From an uncultured Treponema sp. (GTDB taxonomy: Bacteria; Spirochaetota; Spirochaetia; Treponematales; Treponemataceae), in NCBI GenBank assembly GCA_905233535.1, contig CAJOEO010000036.1:1-39451 (forward strand): DNA of 39,451 bases, in the 5' to 3' direction. The notes beneath the pieces are model-generated. The model was not told where the DNA came from and searched no databases. It saw only the letters and a program-made list of their open reading frames with translations. Made by a program: the position numbers and the translations under genes. The stretch's first letter is position 1; each line of letters begins with the position of its first letter. Shown here piece after piece: positions 9,521 through 18,665 of the stretch.

Positions 9521-11530
9521 ATGAAGAAAACGAAAGAATCAAAAGACGAACAGGAATCTGAAAGCGAATTTTTGGCTTGGAAAAAAGCAAAGACGATTGA
9601 TAAAAAATCAGCGGACAAATCAAAAAAAGAAGAATCGTTTGTGCCTGGCGTGAGCGAAAAGCAGACTGCGGAAAATTTGGCGAAGGCCCGCGCGATTGAC
9701 CCGTTCAAATCAAAAAAAGCGGCGGCAGAATACACGGACGCGCAGATTCAGCATTTGGACGCGCTTTCGCACATTCGCTTGCGCTCTGGAATGTACATCG
9801 GCCGCCTCGGCGACGGCTCAAATCAAAACGACGGAATCTACATTCTTCTAAAGGAAATAATCGATAATTCCGTGGACGAATTCATTATGGGATTCGGAAA
9901 TCGAATCGATGTTTCAATCGAAAACAATATTGTGAGCGTGCGCGACTTTGGGCGCGGAATTCCGCTTTCAAAAGTTGTGGAATGCGTTTCTGAAATCAAT
10001 ACGGGCGCAAAGTATAACGACGATGTTTTTCAGTTTTCAGTCGGAATGAACGGAGTCGGCACAAAGGCGGTGAACGCGCTTTCAAGTCATTTTCGCGTGG
10101 TGAGCGTGCGCGACGGAAACTTCACCGACGCGATTTTTTCAAAAGGCAGGCTTATTTCGCAAAAAAGCGGCGCGCTCAAAAATATGCAGGCAAACGGAAC
10201 TTATTTTGAATTTCAGCCCGACGAAGAGATTTTTGGAAAATACTCGTTCAATTTGGAATTCGTGGAAAAGCGGCTTTGGAATTACGCATATTTGAACACG
10301 GGCTTGACGATTCGTTTCGGCGGACGCGATTTTACAAGCGAAAACGGTTTGCTCGACCTTTTGAAAAGCGAAATCGAAAGCGAATCGATTTACAAAATCG
10401 GCAGTTACCGCGGCGAGCATTTGCAGTTTGCGTTCACGCACACGAACGCTTACGGCGAAAATTATTTTTCGTTCGTAAACGGACAGTATACATCTGACGG
10501 CGGAACTCATCTTTCGGCGTTCAAAGAAGGATTTTTGAAAGGCGTGAACGATTTTTTTCACGAAAACTACAAAAGCGAGGACGTGCGCGACGGAATCACG
10601 GCGGCGGTTTTGGTGAAAGTCAAAGACCCGATTTTTGAAAGCCAAACAAAAAACAAACTCGGAAACACCGACATTCGCGCATGGATTGTTGCGGAAACGC
10701 AAAGCGGTCTTGACGACTGGCTTCACAAAAATCCAAAGGAAGCGGAACTTTTAAAGCAAAAAATCGAAGCGAACGAAAAACTGCGCACCGAACTCAATTC
10801 CGTCAAAAAGGAAGCGAAAGAGGCGGCAAAAAAAATCTCGCTCAAAATTCCAAAACTTAAAGATTGCAGATTTCATCTTGAAGACGGCGAAAAAGGCGCG
10901 CAGTCGATGATTTTTGTAACGGAAGGCGACAGCGCGACAGGTTCGATGATTGGAAGCCGCGACCCCGCGTTTCAGGCGATTTTTTCTTTGCGCGGAAAGC
11001 CCGAAAATATGTACGGCAAAAAGCAGAGCGACATTTACAAAAACGAAGAACTATACAATTTGATGATGGCGTTGGGAATCGAGCAGGACACTTCGCTTTT
11101 GCGATATTCAAAAATCGTGATTGCGACCGACGCAGACAACGACGGATTTCACATCAGAAATTTGGTTTTGACATTTTTCCTCGGATATTTTGAAGAACTT
11201 GTAACGAGCGGGCGCGTGTGGATTTTGGAAACGCCGCTTTTTAGGGCGCGCAACAAAAAAGACACGATTTACTGCTACAGCGAAGCCGAACGCGACAAAG
11301 CCGTAAAAAAACTGGGCGCGGGCGCGGAAGTAACGCGCTTCAAAGGCTTGGGCGAAATCTCTCCGCACGAGTTTCGGCAGTTCATCGACCCAAAAACAAT
11401 GCACCTTACGCCCGTTGAGGTACAGGCGTTAAAAAACGTGCCACCACTTTTGGCGTTTTATATGGGCAAAAACACGCCAGAACGCAGGGATTTTATCGTT
11501 CATCATTTAAAAGAAGACATCGACGCTTGA
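9521..11530 (+). CDS. parE: Type IIA topoisomerase subunit B (ParE/GyrB-like) with a lysine-rich N-terminal extension
   Basis: LKEIIDNSVDEFIMGFGN, VRDFGRGIPL, QFSVGMNGVGTKAVNALS, FVTEGDSATGSM, LRGKPENMYGK, KIVIATDADNDGFHIRNLVLTFF. Confidence 0.88.
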   Translation: MKKTKESKDEQESESEFLAWKKAKTIDKKSADKSKKEESFVPGVSEKQTAENLAKARAIDPFKSKKAAAEYTDAQIQHLDALSHIRLRSGMYIGRLGDGSNQNDGIYILLKEIIDNSVDEFIMGFGNRIDVSIENNIVSVRDFGRGIPLSKVVECVSEINTGAKYNDDVFQFSVGMNGVGTKAVNALSSHFRVVSVRDGNFTDAIFSKGRLISQKSGALKNMQANGTYFEFQPDEEIFGKYSFNLEFVEKRLWNYAYLNTGLTIRFGGRDFTSENGLLDLLKSEIESESIYKIGSYRGEHLQFAFTHTNAYGENYFSFVNGQYTSDGGTHLSAFKEGFLKGVNDFFHENYKSEDVRDGITAAVLVKVKDPIFESQTKNKLGNTDIRAWIVAETQSGLDDWLHKNPKEAELLKQKIEANEKLRTELNSVKKEAKEAAKKISLKIPKLKDCRFHLEDGEKGAQSMIFVTEGDSATGSMIGSRDPAFQAIFSLRGKPENMYGKKQSDIYKNEELYNLMMALGIEQDTSLLRYSKIVIATDADNDGFHIRNLVLTFFLGYFEELVTSGRVWILETPLFRARNKKDTIYCYSEAERDKAVKKLGAGAEVTRFKGLGEISPHEFRQFIDPKTMHLTPVEVQALKNVPPLLAFYMGKNTPERRDFIVHHLKEDIDA

Positions 11531-11531
11531 A

Positions 11532-11559
11532 TGGTGATTTCGAGAACCTCAACCACCGT
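11532..11559. repeat. Dispersed palindromic intergenic repeat, divergent copy
   Basis: tggtgatttcgagaacctcaaccaccg; compare 30487-30516. Confidence 0.6.
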
Positions 11560-11712
11560 AGACGAATGAGAAAACACCGTTTTTCCGTTCTTTGTTCGCG
11601 GGGGAGAGTTTATCAAAAATACCACGTTTGTTAGTTGAACAAATCTTTCAAGTGCTATATTCCACAAATCTTTCTACAAAATTCGACGGGTTGTGGTATA
11701 ATCGTTGGAATC

Positions 11713-12465
11713 ATGGAAAAGACACTGTTGATTGCTGGAAAGGAACTGCCTGAGGGTACGAACTTTGCGGCTGGGGCGGTTACTCGTGGCAGGCGCACGC
11801 TTGTTACAAAAAGCCATTCCGATGCTGACGTTGCAGTTCCTTCTGGAACGACTGCCGCTGTGTGGAATCGTCCGTCTGCTCTTTCTGCTCGCTCGCTTGT
11901 TTTAAAATCGTTGAATGAATTTGGTCATCTTGACGAGTGCGTAATTTTATTCGATGAATCGTATTTTGATTCGCGTTTTGGAAAACTTACGAGTTCCGCC
12001 GAAAATGTGCGCGTCGTTGAAGAGTTGATTTCCAGTTACCAGTATCTTACGATGGAAGTTGTTGCACGGCTTCAAAAAAAATCAATCGAAAAATCAAAAC
12101 AACCGCTTCGTCTTGCCTTCGTTTATAAATCGAGTCCTTCGTTAATTGAAACCGTGCTTTCGCGCTCACCAAACAAGGCGGGAAAACGTCATTCTTCTCC
12201 GTTTTTGTCCACGGCGGCGGCAGCGTTCAAATGTTACGCCGAAAATGTCGCGGCGAGTTTGGTTGAAAGTGCCGACGTTCTGCCGCTTTTGGTTCAATGC
12301 GATTGCGATAACGCGCTTTACGACAACGACAACGCTCTCGCAGTGTGGCTTTTTGACTACATTAGCGCGCTTTCTTCCATGAGAAAACCTCTTTCCACAA
12401 AACAAAAACTCACTTGGATAAAAGCTGGTGCAAAAAGTCCAGGTGGTTTTGGAATTTTTGGTTGA
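11713..12465 (+). CDS. Conserved-type hypothetical protein, first gene of XPB helicase operon
   Basis: ATG at 11713 downstream of TGGTATAAT (11694-11702); the provided ORF start at 11635 lies upstream of this promoter-like box. Followed by helicase gene after a 14-nt gap. Confidence 0.75.
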   Translation: MEKTLLIAGKELPEGTNFAAGAVTRGRRTLVTKSHSDADVAVPSGTTAAVWNRPSALSARSLVLKSLNEFGHLDECVILFDESYFDSRFGKLTSSAENVRVVEELISSYQYLTMEVVARLQKKSIEKSKQPLRLAFVYKSSPSLIETVLSRSPNKAGKRHSSPFLSTAAAAFKCYAENVAASLVESADVLPLLVQCDCDNALYDNDNALAVWLFDYISALSSMRKPLSTKQKLTWIKAGAKSPGGFGIFG

Positions 12466-12479
12466 TTTGGTGAAAAAAA

Positions 12480-14240
12480 ATGAATCGATTTGAAAATCCG
12501 CTAATCGTACAGAGCGACCGTTCGCTTCTGTTAGACGTTCACGCCCCACGCGCAAACGAATGTAGAATCGCGCTCGTTCCGTTTGCAGAATTGGAAAAAT
12601 CGCCAGAACATCTGCACACATACAAACTTTCGCCACTTTCGCTGTGGAATGCCGCCAGCGCGGGATTTTCTGCCGCGGACGCGCTTCGCGTTTTGAACGA
12701 TTTTTCAAAATACGACGTTCCGCAGTCGGTGGAATCTTGGATTTTTGAAACCGCCGAACGATTTGGAAAATTGCGACTCGTTGAAGGCGATTCTCCAGAC
12801 ACGCTTTTTCTTGCCACGCCGAATCCGCTAATTTTTAGAGAAATTGCCGCAAGCAGAATCGGAAAAACGCTTTTAAGTCCGTGCGCAAATGCGGTTGAAT
12901 CTAACTTTTTGAACGACGAAGAAAAACGTCATTCTTTTAGACTCGAATTGACGAATCGTGGAACTGTAAAGCAACAACTTTTGCAAATTGGTTGGCCCGT
13001 TAAAGACGACGTTCCAATGCGCGAAGGCGAACCGCTAGAAATCGATTTGAAAAAAACGACTAGCGCGGGAAAACCGTTTTGCGTGCGAAAATATCAACTT
13101 GAAGCGGCGCAAGCAATCGTTGGAAACAAAGGCGCGGGAACGGGATTCGGCACTGTGGTTCTTCCGTGTGGGGCTGGAAAAACAATCGTTGGAATGACGT
13201 TGATGTCGATTCTAAAAACGAACACGCTTATAGTTACAACAAACATTAGCGCGGTTCACCAATGGATTGACGAACTTTTGGACAAAACCACGCTTTGTCG
13301 CGAACAAATCGCAGAATACACAGGAGAATCCAAAGAAATTCGCCCCGTAACAGTTGCAACGTATCAGATTTTAACTTGGCGAGCGGACAAAGAAGGCGAA
13401 TATCCGCATTTTTCGCTTTTTCGTTCGCGCGCTTGGGGTTTAATCATTTACGACGAAGTTCACACGTTGCCCGCGCCCGTTTTTCGCGTGGTGGCGGAAA
13501 TTCAAGCGGTTAGACGGCTTGGACTTACAGCGACGCTCGTGCGCGAAGACGGTTGCGAAGGCTACGTTTTTTCGCTCGTCGGGCCAAAGCGATACGACGT
13601 TCCCTGGAAAGATTTGGAAGCGAGCGGATTTATTGCAAGCGCGGAATGTATTGAAATCAAATTGAATCTCGACCGTTCGCAAGAATTAGAATACGCCGTT
13701 TGCGAGCCGAGAAAAAAACACAGAATCGCAAGCGAAAATCCAGAAAAATTGACGTTTGTAAAAGAAATCATAAATCAATCTCCAAACGACAAAATCCTCG
13801 TAATCGGGCAGTACATCGACCAACTAAAAAAAATCGCGCAAATGATTGGTTGCCCGATTATCACGGGAAAAACGCCAAACGCCGAGCGCGACCAAATATA
13901 CGCGGATTTTCGTTCGGGGAAAATAAAAGTTCTCGTCGTTTCAAAAGTCGCAAACTTTGCGATTAATTTACCAGACGCAAGTATGGCGATTCAAGTTTCG
14001 GGGACGTTCGGTTCACGCCAAGAAGAAGCGCAACGATTGGGGCGGATTTTGCGTCCAAAAGAACGAAAATCGCGATTCATCACGCTGATTACGCGGAACA
14101 CCGTGGAAGAAGATTTTGGAGCAAATCGACAAAAATTCCTTGCGGAACAAGGATATTCTTACAAAATCGTTAGAAACGAAGACAGACACGAAATTGAAAA
14201 CAACGTGGCATCTGCCCTCGGACAAAATTGCCTTTGTTGA
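12480..14240 (+). CDS. XPB/ERCC3-like DNA repair helicase (SF2)
   Basis: N-terminal NPLIVQSDRSLLLDVHAP...FAELEKSPEHLHTYKLSPLSLWNA; Walker A VVLPCGAGKTIVGM; DEVH box IIYDEVHTLPA; motif VI-like EEAQRLGRILRPK. Confidence 0.92.
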   Translation: MNRFENPLIVQSDRSLLLDVHAPRANECRIALVPFAELEKSPEHLHTYKLSPLSLWNAASAGFSAADALRVLNDFSKYDVPQSVESWIFETAERFGKLRLVEGDSPDTLFLATPNPLIFREIAASRIGKTLLSPCANAVESNFLNDEEKRHSFRLELTNRGTVKQQLLQIGWPVKDDVPMREGEPLEIDLKKTTSAGKPFCVRKYQLEAAQAIVGNKGAGTGFGTVVLPCGAGKTIVGMTLMSILKTNTLIVTTNISAVHQWIDELLDKTTLCREQIAEYTGESKEIRPVTVATYQILTWRADKEGEYPHFSLFRSRAWGLIIYDEVHTLPAPVFRVVAEIQAVRRLGLTATLVREDGCEGYVFSLVGPKRYDVPWKDLEASGFIASAECIEIKLNLDRSQELEYAVCEPRKKHRIASENPEKLTFVKEIINQSPNDKILVIGQYIDQLKKIAQMIGCPIITGKTPNAERDQIYADFRSGKIKVLVVSKVANFAINLPDASMAIQVSGTFGSRQEEAQRLGRILRPKERKSRFITLITRNTVEEDFGANRQKFLAEQGYSYKIVRNEDRHEIENNVASALGQNCLC

Positions 14241-14258
14241 TTTCCAAAAGGAGAAGAA

Positions 14259-16343
14259 ATGAAAGATTTTCGGGCAGAGCGGATTCTTGAATGGAGAGAA
14301 AGCATTGCGACTCTTCCAGACAGCCAATTTTTTGAACTGGTGCGAATGTATCTTGGCGGGTTTTCTTCTCCGTTTAATAAACAAAAACTCATCGAAGATT
14401 TGAGCGCGTTTCTTCGCAACGACGAAAACAAAAAAATCATCGCGTCGCTTTTAAGCGAAACCGATTTGAAAATCATTGCGGCGGTTTGTTGCATAAACGA
14501 AGCGAGCGTTGAAAAAATCGCGCAATTTTTTGACGGCACGATTTCGTTTGTTGAAATCAGCGAGCGCGTTTCAAATCTCGAAGAACGTTTGATTCTTTTT
14601 AGAAAAAAACGCGAAGACGCAAAAACGGAACTTTGCATAAATCCGCATTTGGACGACATTTTTGACAAAGACGCTTTGCGCGGCGTTCTTCTTCAAGAAG
14701 GAAACGTCGTTCGTCTAAATCAAAAATCGAATTTTCGACTTTCGCCAGAATTTTTGTCGGCGTTCATTTCGTTTGTAAATTTGAATCCCGACCTTTGTAA
14801 ATGCGACGGCACATTCAAAAAACGGATTTTGGGCGAAATCAAAAACGTTTTTGGCGAAATCGGCGACGAAATCTTCCTTTTAAAAAACGCATTTGAAAAT
14901 CTTGGAATAATCGTTTGCAGCGAAGACGGCAAACATTCCGTTGCACGCGAAAAACTAATCGCGTTTTCAAAATTGCCACAAACCGTGCAGAAAGCCTACA
15001 TTTGCGCCACCGCGCAGGCGCGACTTTCGCGAGCCGCCCTTTGCGCCGAGGCGAGAATTTTGATTCAAAGCGCGATTTCGATTCCAGCGGGCGGATTTTC
15101 GCGCTCCGTTTTGATTCGTTTGGCGTGGCTTTTAAGCGCGGACGACGGCACGCAAAAGAAAAGTCGATTTTCCAAAATGCTCGAAAAATATTCTGCGCCC
15201 TCCCCCACTTTTCAAACGGAAACGTTGACTAGCGGGCTTTCGCGTTTGATTGACAGCGCGATTCGTTTGGGATTTTTTAGAATTCGCGGAATCGAAGAAG
15301 ACGGCACGGACATTTTTGAAGCGAGCGAAGAAATTTTTGACGGTTTGGAAACGCACGAAAACGAAACGGCAAAAGTTCTTTCGATTGACGCGGCGTTTAC
15401 GGTGATGCTTTTTCCTGGACTTTCGCTTTTTAAACTCGTTTCGCTTTTGGATTTTCTTGAAATCCGAAAATTCGACACCGCTCTAACGTTTGAAATCACA
15501 AAAAAATCCGTGATGAAATCGTTTGACCTTTCGATTTTTGAAGACGAAATTACGCGACTTCTTGAAACGTTTTGCATGCACGCTCTTCCGCAAAATCTTC
15601 TTGTGCAGTTGGAAGATTGGCGAAAAGCCTACGGAAACGCGACGCTTTATTCGGGATTTGTGCTTCGCGTTTTGAACGACGACGCGGGTTTTAGCCTAAA
15701 AAATCCAAAGTTTGCCGAACACGTTGTAGAAACGCTCGCGCCTGGCGTTTTTCTTTTGGACGTTTCATCGGAAGCGGAGGCAAGAAAAATTGTTTCAAAT
15801 TTCGGTTCGGATTTTGTGGGAAAAACTCATTCTGCACAAAAAACGCGCGAAATCGCCGATTTTCCAGAAATTTTTGTGGAACGAAAAAAAGAATCGCCGA
15901 TTTTTCAAAATTCGATTCCAAAAATCTCGTCTGAAGAAGAACGAAAATCTCATTTTGAAAAATTGCGTTCAGCGTTGGAAAAAATGACGCTTTCAAAGGA
16001 AGAAAAAGAATGTTTGCTTTTTAGAATCAATCGAAAAATCATTTTGACAGAAAAGCAACTAAAAAGCGAAAGCGTAAAATTTTCGCGGCTTGAAGCGAGC
16101 GGAATGGATTTTTTGGGCAAAGTCCACATAATCGAACAATCGATGAACGAAAAAATCCCCGTGGAAATGACGTTTTCCGCGCCACCGCCAAACGGAGCAG
16201 TTGTGATTGGGCTTCCGCTTTTAATCGAAAAAAACGAAAACGACGTTTTTGTAACCGTGCGCCCCGCAGGAACAAACGTGGAACAACGATTTTCCGTGAG
16301 CCAAGCAAACCGCGTTCGACAAATCTATTCTTCAAAATTTTAA
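14259..16343 (+). CDS. Helicase-associated protein with XPB/Ssl2-like N-terminal-type domain
   Basis: Co-directional, 18 nt after the XPB-like gene; large helical protein ending NGAVVIGLPLLIEKNENDVFVTVRPAGTNVEQRFSVSQANRVRQIYSSKF. Confidence 0.6.
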   Translation: MKDFRAERILEWRESIATLPDSQFFELVRMYLGGFSSPFNKQKLIEDLSAFLRNDENKKIIASLLSETDLKIIAAVCCINEASVEKIAQFFDGTISFVEISERVSNLEERLILFRKKREDAKTELCINPHLDDIFDKDALRGVLLQEGNVVRLNQKSNFRLSPEFLSAFISFVNLNPDLCKCDGTFKKRILGEIKNVFGEIGDEIFLLKNAFENLGIIVCSEDGKHSVAREKLIAFSKLPQTVQKAYICATAQARLSRAALCAEARILIQSAISIPAGGFSRSVLIRLAWLLSADDGTQKKSRFSKMLEKYSAPSPTFQTETLTSGLSRLIDSAIRLGFFRIRGIEEDGTDIFEASEEIFDGLETHENETAKVLSIDAAFTVMLFPGLSLFKLVSLLDFLEIRKFDTALTFEITKKSVMKSFDLSIFEDEITRLLETFCMHALPQNLLVQLEDWRKAYGNATLYSGFVLRVLNDDAGFSLKNPKFAEHVVETLAPGVFLLDVSSEAEARKIVSNFGSDFVGKTHSAQKTREIADFPEIFVERKKESPIFQNSIPKISSEEERKSHFEKLRSALEKMTLSKEEKECLLFRINRKIILTEKQLKSESVKFSRLEASGMDFLGKVHIIEQSMNEKIPVEMTFSAPPPNGAVVIGLPLLIEKNENDVFVTVRPAGTNVEQRFSVSQANRVRQIYSSKF

Positions 16344-16403
16344 CAAAAACGATTGAATTTTTTTTTGTAAAAAATACACCCGCTCAAGACGCGGGCAAAA
16401 TGA

Positions 16404-16571
16404 AGTTTTGCGACAAAAGACGGCGGCGGCGCGATGAATCAGTTTATCACGGACATTTCGTTCCGTTTTGCTGGCTTTGAGCATTTTTCTGCAGGTTTGA
16501 ATGTGAACAGAAAGTTCTCTGCAAACAAAGCGCAGTTTGACGGCGGAATCAAACTCGGCTGGCGGCTGTAA
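16404..16571 (+). pseudogene. C-terminal remnant of an outer-membrane beta-barrel protein
   Basis: Frame after TGA at 16401 reads SFATKDGGGAMNQFITDISFRFAGFEHFSAGLNVNRKFSANKAQFDGGIKLGWRL-stop; alternating pattern with aromatic C-terminal strand; no start or signal sequence. Confidence 0.55.
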
Positions 16572-17719
16572 TGGATTCTTGTTCCAACTTGCAGTTTTGT
16601 TCTGCTCATCTGCTTCAGACGGTTTTTCTCTTTAGCGGTGAGCGTTTTTGTTTGCGCAGAATATTTTTTTAGCGTGGCAATATCCATAAAAAGCGGTTCA
16701 AATTCAATTTTTGTCTTCTTTTTCAAATGATTTAATATATAAAATCCGCCAATATCTATATCGCCAAAGTGCATATATTTTTTCTGCTTATTCTGTTCAT
16801 AAATCATACGAATAAAATCTCGTTTTACTCGATTATGAAATCCGCCAAGATAAATCACAAAATCGTCTGAATTTTTGTAATCGTGAAAAGATGTGAGATT
16901 TTCAACCGTAACGATTCGATTTCCCAAAATAACGATTTTTGTAATTTCTTTAAGAGTTTGTGTTGAAAATGCAATGTCGCCGTTCAACAACGAAAGATTA
17001 ATTATTTGAGTGTTTAATGTAATTATTCCATTACCTTTTACACATACATAAGTCGGAGTTTTTATTATATTATATTCTACTAAAATATTTTCTTTATCGT
17101 CGTAATCGCCGTATTGAGTAAGAATGGAAATAACCGAAGACTGGATTTTCTCGAATTTTTTGCTGTCGTTAAAAAGACGAATTGAAAAATCGCGGACAAA
17201 AATCTCTTCTTCGTTTTGCAAAACTGCGCGGGTTGCTTTTAAAATGCAATCGAATTCATCAAAATTTTGCGTTTCCTTGTTAAAATGCTCCACATTTTTG
17301 TTCTGCACGATTTTCGCTTTCTGCTCCAAAATAAATTTTTGCAAAGGCGAATCTTTATCCGACGGGTCGCTGTAAAAATCCAGCACGCGAAGCAAAGTTT
17401 TTTGAAATTCTTTTCTGTTTGCGCGATTAAGATTTTTGTAAATTTTTTGCAAAACATCTTCAGCCGCATTAAGTGTTGCTGACTTTATTTTTCCGCTTTT
17501 TTCTTTTTGAAGAGAAATAAAATTTTTTTGTTCCAACTGAGAAAGTTTTTCGTTTACATCAGCAAAAAAATCGTACTCGGCATTGTCGTCATATTTTGGA
17601 AAAAGTTTTGAAATCGACACCTTGAAAACCTGCTGAATTTTGTTTTCGCCAGAAAAAGTTTTGCTTTTTTCGTACAGGTCGAGAAGCGCGTTTAAGATTT
17701 TTGATTCAATATTGGTCAT
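16549..17719 (-). pseudogene. jetD: Wadjet JetD-like Toprim nuclease (DUF3322/DUF2220 type), C-terminus frameshifted with apparent deletion
   Basis: VENLTSFHDY...YLGGFHN...MHFGDIDIGGFYILNHLKKK Toprim-like motifs. The +1 frame after ...KNRLKQM reads AEQNCKLEQESITAASRV-stop, the expected JetD-type C-terminus. Start MTNIESK at 17719. Confidence 0.82.
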
Positions 17720-17927
17720 TTTTTTCTTCAAGATAATACTGATAAATATACGCCGCACCTTCACGATATAAGAGCGTTTCCTTATCAGATAATTTTTCAA
17801 AAATATGCGATTCGTATAATTTTTTTAGTGCTTCATCGTATTCAATTTTTTCATCTTCAATAATAAAAGCCGCTATTTTCTTAGTGAGCGAATCTATTAG
17901 CCAATCGATTTTGTCTGTTTTATCCAT
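17706..17927 (-). CDS. Small acidic helical protein, partner-type protein of the DUF3990 gene
   Basis: 73 aa; start overlaps the DUF3990-like stop by 8 nt (ATGGATAA); end overlaps jetD start by 14 nt. Confidence 0.75.
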   Translation of the reverse strand: MDKTDKIDWLIDSLTKKIAAFIIEDEKIEYDEALKKLYESHIFEKLSDKETLLYREGAAYIYQYYLEEKNDQY

Positions 17928-18432
17928 AAATCGTTCCTGCTTTTTTCAAAATCTTAATCGATTTTTCAGTATGAAAAGAGTACTGCATAGAAAGTTCCTT
18001 GTATGTCATTTTCTTTTTAAGCATTTCAAGGTCGATAAATTCCTGTTCATACTGCTGAAATAAAACCGCCATCATGTCGTTTGCAACTGGTCCGTGAACA
18101 ATGTCGTATTTGCAATCTTGATTGCAAAGCGGATTTTGAAATTCTGAAAAATAGCGATTTCGATTGTTCATAACAAACAAAGCCCACTCTTCAGTTGGAA
18201 TATTTGAAAAATCTTTTATGCGGAAAAACGAATTTTTCATAAAATCATCATCGCTTTCGAATATGTTTAAAACAGGTCTTCCGCCTTTGATTCTAGCAGT
18301 CCGTTTTGCCATATTTTCAGCCTGCTGCTGAATGTCTGTCAAATAAAATCCTTTTCCAAAATCGCGAAACGGTTTGCAGATTTTTAAATTTATTTCTTTG
18401 ATTTCAACATTGCTTCCGTGATATAAAATCAT
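17920..18432 (-). CDS. DUF3990-like putative ADP-ribosyltransferase-fold protein
   Basis: MILYHGSNVEIKEINL...FRDFGKGFYLTDIQQQAENMAKRTA...YDIVHGPVANDMMAVLFQQY...QYSFHTEKSIKILKKAG; ATG overlaps upstream stop (ATGA). Confidence 0.8.
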   Translation of the reverse strand: MILYHGSNVEIKEINLKICKPFRDFGKGFYLTDIQQQAENMAKRTARIKGGRPVLNIFESDDDFMKNSFFRIKDFSNIPTEEWALFVMNNRNRYFSEFQNPLCNQDCKYDIVHGPVANDMMAVLFQQYEQEFIDLEMLKKKMTYKELSMQYSFHTEKSIKILKKAGTIYG

Positions 18433-18659
18433 ATTTTTCCGCCATTTTGCCGACAAATTTCCGTCATATCTTCAACTGTTTCTTCTATCGACAGAGTGTG
18501 TTCAATTTCATAATGCTCTTTTAGAAACGCAATCGCATTATTTTTGTAGAGATAACAAAATGCGTCCTTTTTTGAAAGCCGCTGTTTTTGCGCAAAACTG
18601 CTCACGCAAGCAACCATATATGAAATTTGATTTGCAGTATGCCGTTGATTTATATCCAT
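18429..18659 (-). CDS. DUF3791-like small protein
   Basis: ISYMVACVSSFAQKQRLSKKDAFCYLYKNNAIAFLKEHYEIEHTLSIEETVEDMTEICRQNGG; starts 6 nt after the jetC stop. Confidence 0.8.
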   Translation of the reverse strand: MDINQRHTANQISYMVACVSSFAQKQRLSKKDAFCYLYKNNAIAFLKEHYEIEHTLSIEETVEDMTEICRQNGGKI

Positions 18660-18665
18660 TTTCTG

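Noticed and set aside
10139-10726. 195-aa minus-strand ORF inside parE
   Set aside because: Antisense shadow ORF of a conserved coding region.
12166-12708. 180-aa minus-strand ORF across the hypothetical gene/XPB junction
   Set aside because: Shadow ORF spanning two coding regions; basic low-information sequence.
16421-16432. cggcggcggcgg short GC repeat near the XPB operon end
   Set aside because: Short in-frame Gly run of the outer-membrane remnant; not a microsatellite of note.
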